Origin: an uncultured archaeon | GTDB lineage: Archaea > Thermoproteota > Nitrososphaeria > Nitrososphaerales > CALBXV01 | Assembly: GCA_937890045.1 (NCBI GenBank) | Contig: CALBXV010000216.1 | Location: forward strand, 1-7,009 | DNA: 7,009 bases | Reading direction: 5' to 3' | In this document: in pieces, positions 1 through 6,084 of the stretch | How the letters are laid out: every line of letters starts with the position of its first letter | Numbering within the stretch: position 1 is the first letter of the stretch | The notes under the pieces: generated by a model | The model's database searches: none | Seen by the model: only the letters and a program-made list of their open reading frames with translations | What the model was told of the DNA's origin: nothing | Program-made: the position numbers and the translations under genes

Positions 1-1582
1 ATCCTCCAGGTTGAATTACTCCTGTAATTCCTGCTTTTCCTAATAAATCAATACCGTCTCTAAAGGGGAAAAATCCATCAGATGCTGCAACAGCATTTTT
101 ACTTCGAGATCCACTATTATCAAGAGCGATTTTAACAGCTCCACTTCGTTTTCTAAAACTTCCAATTCCATAAGTCCAAAAATGAGTGAGTTTATTGTTA
201 GAAAATTTACCATCTCCAATTACTATACCATTAGACTCCACTTTTCGCACTAGTTCCCATGTTGTAAGTAACAAATTCAATATTTTAGAATTTGGTTTAT
301 TCATAGTAGGATAAGTAACTTTTTTTGGATCTAATTTAAGATTATAATTTTCTACTTCTTGTACAAGAAAATTACCTTCAAGAATTCTAATATCAAAAGG
401 ATAAGTAGTATTATTAGTGGTTTTTATAAGTTTAATTTTATTTTTTTGTTTAGTTTTTAAAATATTAATTGCTTCTTTACTATAATTAGGAGCTAGAATA
501 ATTTCAGTGTAAACAGATGAATCTGTTGTATTTGGATTTTTACCAATCAAATTTGCACAATTAACATCAACTTCACGATTAAGAACAACAATACCACCAA
601 AATCAGCTTCAGGATCACAATTATGAGCTAATGTATATGCTTCAGATATATCTGGTGCAAATGCAAACCCACTAATTTGTCCATGTTTAACGGTTGCCAC
701 AGTAGGATTTGAATCAAAACCGGATAAAATTTCAAAAGCATGACCAATATCTAAATAGTTATTAAAAGATTTGATATCACCTGAAAGTTGCTCCCAATTA
801 GACATATTAGTACAACCAATAATATTATAGATAGAAGCAGATTGTTGTGGATTTTCACCATATTTTAGATTCAATCTTTTTTCTAATTTAGGGTATTGAA
901 TATTAATGTTATCAAATTTTTTTGCAGAAATGAAAAAATTATTTGGAAATAAAATATTATTATATTGATTTAAACCATTATAAATTGCTATATCATAATT
1001 AGCAACCATACCAAAAGCTATTTGCGCTAAATTTTCTCTAACTTTTAGAGGTACAGATCCATCATGAAGTTGTAATTGTTCTATAACATAATCATAATAA
1101 TTATTTGATGGGATAACAGTAACATATTCATAGTTTTTAGCGGCGGCTCTAACTAAAGATGGGCCACCAATATCAATTAATTCAATCAAATTTTTCAATT
1201 CAATATTTTTATTTAACACATGTTTTTCAAATGGGTAAAAATTACATACAATTAAATCAATAGTATCAATATTATGCGTGTTTAACTGTTTTAGATGACT
1301 GGGGATACGTTTAGCCAGAATACCAGCAAATATCTCAGGTTGTAATGTTTTAACTCTTCCATCAATCATTTCCGGATATTGAACAATATCATCTAATTTA
1401 TTTACATTAACATTAGAATTCTTAAGAGTTGTATATGTTCCACCAGTAGCAAATATTTTTATATTATAATCAGATTCCAAGATTTTACAAAAATCTTCAA
1501 TGCCATCTTTATTTGAAACACTAATTAAAGCAGTTTTAATTTTGTGCAGATTTTTTGTCAATAAATTACTTAAAAAAACCAT
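1..1582 (-). CDS. purH: Bifunctional AICAR transformylase / IMP cyclohydrolase PurH, 3' end cut by window edge
   Basis: Catalyses the last two steps of IMP synthesis: formylation of AICAR with 10-formyl-THF, then ring closure to IMP. The 527 visible residues begin at the ATG at 1580-1582 and run off the left edge at VIQPGG; about 30 C-terminal residues should be missing by comparison with the family. The N-terminal MGS-like cyclohydrolase domain (about residues 17-210) shows ALISVSNKDG, FATGGT, GRVKTL (75-80), NFYPF and DIGGP (137-141). The transformylase domain shows KYGENPQQ (240-247), the catalytic Lys-His pair at 299-300, FGGIVVLNRE, SNGIV (450-454) and ASDGFFPFRDG (500-510). Two oddities: the usual KHxNPCG is KHGQISG, and the usual TLHPxxH is TLQPEIF. 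A TTG at 1559-1561 is a possible later start, giving a shorter leader before ALISV. No Shine-Dalgarno sequence is visible. The gene is divergent from purB. The family assignment is secure. Confidence 0.96.
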   Translation of the reverse strand, partial: MVFLSNLLTKNLHKIKTALISVSNKDGIEDFCKILESDYNIKIFATGGTYTTLKNSNVNVNKLDDIVQYPEMIDGRVKTLQPEIFAGILAKRIPSHLKQLNTHNIDTIDLIVCNFYPFEKHVLNKNIELKNLIELIDIGGPSLVRAAAKNYEYVTVIPSNNYYDYVIEQLQLHDGSVPLKVRENLAQIAFGMVANYDIAIYNGLNQYNNILFPNNFFISAKKFDNINIQYPKLEKRLNLKYGENPQQSASIYNIIGCTNMSNWEQLSGDIKSFNNYLDIGHAFEILSGFDSNPTVATVKHGQISGFAFAPDISEAYTLAHNCDPEADFGGIVVLNREVDVNCANLIGKNPNTTDSSVYTEIILAPNYSKEAINILKTKQKNKIKLIKTTNNTTYPFDIRILEGNFLVQEVENYNLKLDPKKVTYPTMNKPNSKILNLLLTTWELVRKVESNGIVIGDGKFSNNKLTHFWTYGIGSFRKRSGAVKIALDNSGSRSKNAVAASDGFFPFRDGIDLLGKAGITGVIQPGG

Positions 1583-1644
1583 ATTGATAAATTTACTCTA
1601 AAAATTTTTGATAAAGCTTATTTCTATTTTATTTTTAATAATAT
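1583..1644. promoter_or_regulatory. Divergent promoter region between purH and purB
   Basis: These 62 bases separate the two divergent start codons, so both promoters should lie here if each gene is transcribed on its own. Around an AAGCTT at 1614-1619, each strand carries a TATA-like AT run: CTTATTT (1617-1623) on the plus strand, about 25 bases before the purB ATG, and CTTTATC on the minus strand (about 1610-1616), about 30 bases before the purH ATG. These spacings fit archaeal TATA boxes driving leaderless or nearly leaderless mRNAs, and neither gene has a visible Shine-Dalgarno sequence. A perfect AAAAATTTTT palindrome lies at 1600-1609 but is easily produced by base composition. Promoter function is inferred. 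Confidence 0.4.
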
Positions 1645-3093
1645 ATGATGAATGATAAATTTACATATGACACATATTTATCCGTGTTTACATGGCGATA
1701 TGGTAGTCCAGAAATGAAGAAAATATTTTCTGAGAAAGAAAAAAGATTAATGTGGAGAAAAATTTGGGTGAGTTTAGCAGAAATTCAAAATAAATATGGT
1801 TTAGTATCAGCTAAAGAACTAACAGATATTAAATTAAATCAAAATAAAATAGACATTAACAGCGCCCTAGAAATTGAAAAAGAGACTAAACATGATATTA
1901 TGGCAGAAATTCAAACTTTTGCAAAGCAAGCAAAAATAGGAGGGGGAAAACTACATTTAGGAGCTACATCCATGGATATTGAAGATAATGCAGATATATT
2001 AAGAATGAAAAAGGGGATGGAACTAATTTTAACTAGATTAGTAAATTGCTTATCTACTATATCACAACTTATTAAAAAATATAAAAATACTCCATGTTTA
2101 GCATGGACTCATTTACAACCAGCAGAAATGACTACTGTAGGATACAGATTTGCAAATTATGCACAAGATTTAGTATTAGATATAGAATTAATTGAAATGT
2201 TATTATCTAAATTCGTAAAAGGAAAGGGAGTAAAAGGTGCTGTAGGGACGAGTGCAAGTTATCATAAATTATTAGATAAAAAAGTTAGTTTAGATAAATT
2301 TGAAAAACAAATAATGGATAAATTAGGATTAGAAACATTTCCAATTTCTACACAGACGTATCCAAGAAAATTAGATTATATAATTTTTTCAGTTTTAGGA
2401 TCCATTGCTCAAAGCGTTTATAAATTTGGTTTCGATGTTAGAATTTTACAATCTCCACAATTTGGAGAGATGTCAGAACCTATTGGAGGGAAACAAATTG
2501 GATCAAGCGCTATGCCATTTAAAAAAAATCCTATAACATCAGAACGAATGTGTTCATTAGCTAGATATGTTGGAACTTTACCATTAACAGCTTTTAATAA
2601 TTCAACTAATATGATTCTGGAAAGAACTTTAGATGACTCGGCAAACCGTAGAATAATTATACCAGAAGGATTTTTAGCTATTGAAGAAGCACTGAATTTA
2701 TATTTCAAAATAATATCAGGATTGAAAATATATCCAAAAATGATTGAAAAAAATATCAAAAAATATGGTATTTTTTCAGGAACTGAAGCATTATTAATGA
2801 AATTAGTTGAGAATGGAAAAGATAGACAAAATATGCATGAATTAATTAGACAACATTCATTTAAAGCTTGGGATAACGTAATGAATGGGGAAGGAAATAA
2901 TTTAGAACAGTTACTTAAAAACGATAAGGAAATAAAAATAATATCAACAACTGAGTTGACAAAATTGTTAAACCCAAACACTCATATTGGAGAAGTTCCG
3001 AATAAATGTACAAAATATATCAATGAAAATATAAATCCAATTATATCAAAATATAAAAAAAGATTGGGGAAAATTACTGAAATAAAATTTTAG
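1645..3093 (+). CDS. purB: Adenylosuccinate lyase PurB, closest in motifs to the animal ADSL type
   Basis: Releases fumarate twice in purine synthesis: from SAICAR to give AICAR, and from adenylosuccinate to give AMP. It belongs to the fumarase/aspartase superfamily, cytosolic and normally a homotetramer. The 482-residue product is complete. Visible motifs are KHDIMAE (82-88), HLGATS (104-109), THLQPAEMTTVG with the general-acid histidine at 156, KGAVGTSASY (197-206), QTYPRKLD (237-244), the superfamily signature GSSAMPFKKNP (286-296) with catalytic serine at 287 or 288, and ERTLDDSANRR (326-336). Length and wording resemble vertebrate ADSL (recalled as 484 residues) more than the roughly 430-456-residue bacterial enzymes. 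It starts with two tandem ATG codons (1645 and 1648); the second is an equally possible start. No Shine-Dalgarno sequence is visible, which fits a leaderless transcript. It is the only confident plus-strand gene and its stop overlaps that of purM. Confidence 0.97.
   Translation: MMNDKFTYDTYLSVFTWRYGSPEMKKIFSEKEKRLMWRKIWVSLAEIQNKYGLVSAKELTDIKLNQNKIDINSALEIEKETKHDIMAEIQTFAKQAKIGGGKLHLGATSMDIEDNADILRMKKGMELILTRLVNCLSTISQLIKKYKNTPCLAWTHLQPAEMTTVGYRFANYAQDLVLDIELIEMLLSKFVKGKGVKGAVGTSASYHKLLDKKVSLDKFEKQIMDKLGLETFPISTQTYPRKLDYIIFSVLGSIAQSVYKFGFDVRILQSPQFGEMSEPIGGKQIGSSAMPFKKNPITSERMCSLARYVGTLPLTAFNNSTNMILERTLDDSANRRIIIPEGFLAIEEALNLYFKIISGLKIYPKMIEKNIKKYGIFSGTEALLMKLVENGKDRQNMHELIRQHSFKAWDNVMNGEGNNLEQLLKNDKEIKIISTTELTKLLNPNTHIGEVPNKCTKYINENINPIISKYKKRLGKITEIKF
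3090..3093. other. Tail-to-tail overlap of purB and purM stop codons
   Basis: The four bases TTAG hold both stops: TAG of purB on the plus strand (3091-3093) and TAA of purM read on the minus strand (3092-3090). There is no intergenic room for a terminator, so each transcript must end inside, or run antisense into, the neighbouring coding sequence. The overlap is read directly from the sequence; the transcriptional consequence is inferred. Confidence 0.95.
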
Positions 3094-4136
3094 CTTATTA
3101 ATAAGTTATTGTTAATAATAACATTAAAATTATTAGACATTTGACCAATTTGCATAGCTTCAAATCCATGTTTTTTACAAATAGTTAAAGTTTTATTAAG
3201 TTCAGTTTTTGGTAAACAGATACAAAATCCGATTCCCATATTAAAAGTTTTGTACATTTCTTTTAATGTTATTTTACCTTCTTTTTGAATAAGCGAGAAT
3301 ATAGGTGGTGGTTTTGGCATATTATCAAGTTGAAATCCAAGATTTTTATATTTAGAAATTCGAAGTAATTTAGAAAAAGCGCCACCAGTTATATGTGCTA
3401 AACCATGAACTTCACAATTTTTAAGAATGTCAAGTATTGGATTAACATAGATTGCAGTAGGTACAAGAAGTTCAGATCCTATAGTTTTGTTTAATTCAGG
3501 AATATAATCATCGAGATTGTGAGATTTTAACAAAACGTTACGTGCTAAACTAAAACCATTGGAATGTATTCCAGAACTTTGAAGTCCAACAATTATATCA
3601 TCAGATAAAAGATTGTGGCCAAGAATGGGAGAATTGGGTGGTTTAATATGACCTAAAACAGTGGCTGCTAAATCAAATCCATTACCATTAAATCCTTTAA
3701 TAACATCAGGCATTATTGCGGTTTCACCACCAACAATAGACACGGACGCAAGTTTTGAACCCTGAACTAAACCAGTAATAAGTTCTGTAACTAATTTATC
3801 ATTAGTTTTTTCAAGTGCAATATAATCAACTAATGCTAATGGTTTAGATCCCACACATAATAAATCATTAACACACATTGCTACACAATCAATTCCTATA
3901 GTATCATATTTATTCATCATTTGAGCTACAAGAACTTTAGTACCAACGCCATCAGTATGAATAGTGATATTAAGACCGTCTATATTTAAAATACTAGAAT
4001 AATGTCCAGCAGCTTCAAGTACATTAAATGATGATGTATTTTTAATAGTTTGATTTAAAAATTTAGGTAAAGAATCATGAATATTTTTAATTTTTTTTAA
4101 ATCAACACCAAATTTTTTATATTTATTAGATTCCAT
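3090..4136 (-). CDS. purM: Phosphoribosylformylglycinamidine cyclo-ligase (AIR synthetase) PurM
   Basis: Closes the imidazole ring: FGAM plus ATP gives AIR. It belongs to the PurM/SelD/ThiL/HypE ATP-binding superfamily and normally acts as a homodimer. The 348-residue product is full length. Motifs in order are KKFGVD near the N-terminus (7-12), TDGVGTK (61-67), GIDCVAMCVNDLLCVGSKPL (81-100, the phosphate/metal-binding segment), VGGETAIMP (135-143), FDLAATVLG (154-162), GLQSSGIHSNGFSLAR (184-199) and HGLAHITGGAF (244-254). The ATG at 4134-4136 starts right before the conserved region. A weak GAAG lies a few bases upstream, in the 10-base gap after the purC stop. It is the last gene of the minus-strand operon; its product AIR is the substrate for the PurE step encoded two genes upstream. 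Its TAA stop lies inside the end of convergent purB. Confidence 0.97.
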   Translation of the reverse strand: MESNKYKKFGVDLKKIKNIHDSLPKFLNQTIKNTSSFNVLEAAGHYSSILNIDGLNITIHTDGVGTKVLVAQMMNKYDTIGIDCVAMCVNDLLCVGSKPLALVDYIALEKTNDKLVTELITGLVQGSKLASVSIVGGETAIMPDVIKGFNGNGFDLAATVLGHIKPPNSPILGHNLLSDDIIVGLQSSGIHSNGFSLARNVLLKSHNLDDYIPELNKTIGSELLVPTAIYVNPILDILKNCEVHGLAHITGGAFSKLLRISKYKNLGFQLDNMPKPPPIFSLIQKEGKITLKEMYKTFNMGIGFCICLPKTELNKTLTICKKHGFEAMQIGQMSNNFNVIINNNLLIS

Positions 4137-4146
4137 GTTACTTCTT

Positions 4147-4995
4147 TTAAAATTTTAGACCAGTAATCTTTTCATAAGCAAAAATATATCTACGAGTAAC
4201 TTCAGAAATTAGATCTGAAGGGAGGACAGGAGGGAGGGGGTTTTTGAGATTGTTTTTATCAGCGTGATCGAGTTTTTCCTTATATTTTATATCTATTAAC
4301 CAATCTCGAATAGGTTGTTTATCAAAACTTTCTTGTGAAGACCCGATAGAATATTTTTCACTTGGCCATAATCGAAATTCGTCTGGTCCAATAGAATCAC
4401 CAAGTAGAATTTTATTATTTAATATTCCAAATTCTAATTTTAAATCAGCTAACATAAATCCAGATTCCTTAGCTTTATCAACCATCATATTATAAATTTG
4501 AATACTAGTATCTTGAATTGTTTCTAATTGGTTATTATCCATCCAATTTCTTTTTAAAATTTCTTCTTGAGTAATAGGAACATCATGTATTTCATGTTTA
4601 GTTGTTGGATCAAAGAGTGGAGCTGGAAGTTTTTGAGCTAATTGGGGGTCAGTAATGTCAATGTTTATTTCACCATTTTTTATTCTTTTCCATAAACTAC
4701 CATAGACATAACCACGAACTATTGATTCAATAGGTAACATTTCAAGTTTCTTAACTAACATCATATCTTTACCAATAGTCTTTATTATGTGGGACTCAAA
4801 AGGTAGAGTTTTAAACCAATATTCAGCAAATCTACACAAAACTTCACCTTTTTTTGGGATTGTAGATGGTAAAATTACATCAAAAGCAGATACACGATCA
4901 GTGAAATGAAAAAGGATGTCATCATCGAGGCTATAGATATCTTTAACTTTACCCGATTTAACAAATTTAGCTCCTAAATCCTTTGGCGTTGTCAA
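4147..4995 (-). CDS. purC: SAICAR synthetase PurC, TTG start
   Basis: Joins aspartate to CAIR using ATP, giving SAICAR, the substrate of PurB. The 282-residue product is complete and of the longer, ADE1-like class rather than the roughly 240-residue E. coli type. It shows SGKVKDIY (14-21), FTDRVSAFDV (31-40), the first family signature around PIESIVRGYVYGSLW (88-102), FDPTTKHE.HD (128-138), the second signature LADLKLEFG (182-190), DSIGPDEFRLWP (200-211), and a C-terminal LPPVLP then RRYIFAYEKITG. The start is TTG at 4995-4993. The frame is closed by a TAA at 5016-5014, and no ATG or GTG occurs before the conserved KVKDIY. AGGT at 5008-5005, nine bases ahead, is a weak ribosome site. The start lies one base past the purE stop, so the two are probably translationally coupled. 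A short G/C-rich tract occurs in the 3' part. Confidence 0.96.
   Translation of the reverse strand: MTTPKDLGAKFVKSGKVKDIYSLDDDILFHFTDRVSAFDVILPSTIPKKGEVLCRFAEYWFKTLPFESHIIKTIGKDMMLVKKLEMLPIESIVRGYVYGSLWKRIKNGEINIDITDPQLAQKLPAPLFDPTTKHEIHDVPITQEEILKRNWMDNNQLETIQDTSIQIYNMMVDKAKESGFMLADLKLEFGILNNKILLGDSIGPDEFRLWPSEKYSIGSSQESFDKQPIRDWLIDIKYKEKLDHADKNNLKNPLPPVLPSDLISEVTRRYIFAYEKITGLKF
4220..4240 (+). other. Purine-only G-rich tract inside purC (one C excepted)
   Basis: On the plus strand this 21-base run has G-runs of 3, 2, 2, 3 and 5 separated by one to three bases. It stands out in a window that is otherwise about 70% A+T. It encodes, on the minus strand, the conserved proline-rich PLPPVLP segment of PurC with C-ending codons (CCC, CTC, GTC). 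The proline codons explain part of the GC content, but the third-position C is unusual for these genes. The plus strand (template for purC) could fold a two-layer G-quadruplex. Function is unknown, and chance plus protein constraint may suffice. Confidence 0.5.
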
Positions 4996-4996
4996 A

Positions 4997-5434
4997 TTAA
5001 CTCGACCTAAAATTTAATAATTTAGTTTGTAGCTCAGTATTTTCAATACTTAAGATTTGTATAGCAAGTAACGCAGCATTTTTTCCATTATCAATACCAA
5101 CACATGCAACAGGAACTTTAGGTGGCATTTGAACAATAGATAAAAGAGAATCTAATCCGTTTAATTTTACAGCTACTGGAACTCCTATAACTGGTTTAAT
5201 TGTTAAGGAAGCAAGAACACCAGGTAAATGAGCTGCTAGACCAGCTATACCAATAAATACTTCAGCTTGAGAAGCTTTAACATAAGCTTGTAATTGATCA
5301 TGGTTTCGATGAGCAGAAAGTATTTTGGATTCATATGGTACATTAAACTGATCAAGTATATCAGTTACTTGTTTTATAATATGTTCATCAGATTTACTAC
5401 CTGAAATTATGGCAATTTTTATATTTGAACTAAT
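4997..5434 (-). CDS. purE: N5-carboxyaminoimidazole ribonucleotide mutase PurE, no standard start codon (ATT proposed)
   Basis: Converts N5-CAIR to CAIR, the substrate of PurC. With the ATT at 5434-5432 as start the product is 145 residues, slightly short of the usual 160-170. Motifs are [10 protein letters not shown] (7-16), SAHR (40-43, with the catalytic histidine), AGLAAHLPG (64-72), PVIGVPV (81-87), [14 protein letters not shown] (91-104) and [11 protein letters not shown] (118-128). The [14 protein letters not shown] block marks the class I (PurK-dependent) form; AGLAAHLPG in place of bacterial AGGAAHLPG looks archaeal to me. The frame is open back to a TAG at 5479-5477 but contains no ATG, GTG or TTG before the conserved core. 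The ATT has a strong AGGTGAT ribosome site six bases upstream. The alternative is a one-base loss, real or an assembly error, that removed the ATG at 5442 from frame. It overlaps the ribosome site with the end of the cyclo-ligase gene and ends one base before purC. The family call is secure; the start is not. Confidence 0.92.
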   Translation of the reverse strand: MSSNIKIAIISGSKSDEHIIKQVTDILDQFNVPYESKILSAHRNHDQLQAYVKASQAEVFIGIAGLAAHLPGVLASLTIKPVIGVPVAVKLNGLDSLLSIVQMPPKVPVACVGIDNGKNAALLAIQILSIENTELQTKLLNFRSS

Positions 5435-5440
5435 ATCAAC

Positions 5441-5449
5441 ATCACCTTT
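5441..5449 (-). promoter_or_regulatory. Strong ribosome binding site for purE
   Basis: The minus strand reads AAAGGTGAT, complementary to the usual prokaryotic 16S 3' end (ATCACC of ATCACCTCC). It is followed by a six-base spacer (GTTGAT) and then the ATT at 5434. It lies across the end of the cyclo-ligase gene, whose TGA stop is at 5444-5442. It is the only convincing Shine-Dalgarno sequence in the window, and it is what decides the proposed ATT start. An ATG at 5442-5440 overlaps the stop but is out of frame and reaches a TAA after seven codons. Confidence 0.6.
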
Positions 5450-6044
5450 TACAATAAATAATTTGATTTTCAGTAACTAGTTTATTAACTGACATATCAT
5501 ATTTTTCAATTGGAATATTAGTAAAAATTTGGAATTCATATGATAAACCCACGATATTAATATTTTTATTTAATAGATTAATATATTTATCGTAATAACC
5601 TGAACCATAACCTATTCTATAACCACTGTGATTCCAAACTATTCCAGGAACTATAACTAGATCTACATCAATTCCTGAAGTATAATTTATGCAGTCTTTA
5701 GTAGGTTCTAATATTCCAAGTTTATTATGATGAAAAGTAGTAAACTGATTAATTTCTGTAAAACATAGTTGATAATTGGGTTTTAAAACTGGAATTATAA
5801 TAGTAATATCCTGTTCTAAAGCGTCTTTTATTAACAAATCAGTTTGTACTTCATTATCTTTGGCCATATAAGTTGAAATTCGTGTTATATTTTTAAAATC
5901 AATAATTTGTTTAAGATTTTGATATAATTTAACGTTAAGATTAGTAATTTGGGATTTTGGAATAGATTCACGAAGTTGTAAGAATTCGTTACGTAATGAA
6001 TCTTTAGAAATAGGAGTTGCTTCAAATTTCTTTTTATTAATCAA
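5442..6044 (-). CDS. 5-formyltetrahydrofolate cyclo-ligase (MTHFS family), TTG start
   Basis: Converts 5-formyl-THF to 5,10-methenyl-THF with ATP, rescuing a dead-end folate made by side reactions of folate enzymes. The 200-residue product matches the usual 180-200. It shows [13 protein letters not shown] (13-25, the N-terminal K...R substrate-binding helix), LGILEP (109-114), and the hallmark VIVPGIVWN...[13 protein letters not shown] (130-153), followed by a C-terminal VNKLVTE. One deviation: the usual P-x-E-x-H-D near the C-terminus is PIEKYD here, with Tyr in place of His. The only standard start is TTG at 6044-6042, since a TAA lies three codons upstream (6053-6051). No ribosome site is visible, so a leaderless or coupled start is possible. 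It sits between folD and purE, which supports a supply role for the folate used by PurH. Bacterial homologues are called fau or ygfA. Confidence 0.94.
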   Translation of the reverse strand: MINKKKFEATPISKDSLRNEFLQLRESIPKSQITNLNVKLYQNLKQIIDFKNITRISTYMAKDNEVQTDLLIKDALEQDITIIIPVLKPNYQLCFTEINQFTTFHHNKLGILEPTKDCINYTSGIDVDLVIVPGIVWNHSGYRIGYGSGYYDKYINLLNKNINIVGLSYEFQIFTNIPIEKYDMSVNKLVTENQIIYCKR

Positions 6045-6084
6045 GATGAATTATTAATTTATTAATTTATTTAATAAATTAAGA
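6045..6084 (-). promoter_or_regulatory. AT-only spacer with palindrome and possible internal promoter
   Basis: The 40-base gap between folD and the cyclo-ligase gene is the largest inside the operon and is nearly all A and T. It holds a perfect inverted repeat, AATTTATT-T-AATAAATT (6064-6080), and two adjacent copies of ATTAATTT (6053-6060 and 6061-6068). Read on the minus strand, TTTATTAAAT lies roughly 25-33 bases before the TTG at 6044. That is where an archaeal TATA box would sit for a leaderless transcript, and the downstream gene has no ribosome site. The sequence features are certain; promoter function is inferred and could be chance at this base composition. Confidence 0.3.

Noticed and set aside
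1600..1609. AAAAATTTTT palindrome in the purH/purB gap as an operator
   Set aside because: Such short A/T palindromes are expected often at this base composition and there is no second copy.
2418..2981. A 187-codon open frame on the minus strand inside purB
   Set aside because: It is fully antisense to conserved PurB sequence, has no recognisable motif, and its hydrophobic, Phe/Ile/Ser-rich composition is what reverse-reading AT-rich coding DNA gives.
4221..4240. GGAGG-type motifs on the plus strand read as ribosome binding sites
   Set aside because: No plus-strand gene follows; the tract lies inside purC, antisense to it.
4997..5434. PurE as a class II (AIR plus CO2) enzyme that would explain the missing PurK
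   Set aside because: The [14 protein letters not shown] and SAHR blocks are those of class I enzymes, so PurK dependence is the default expectation.
5421..5442. ATG at 5442-5440 overlapping the cyclo-ligase stop, as the purE start
   Set aside because: It is out of frame with PurE and meets TAA after seven codons. It is kept only as part of the frameshift alternative.
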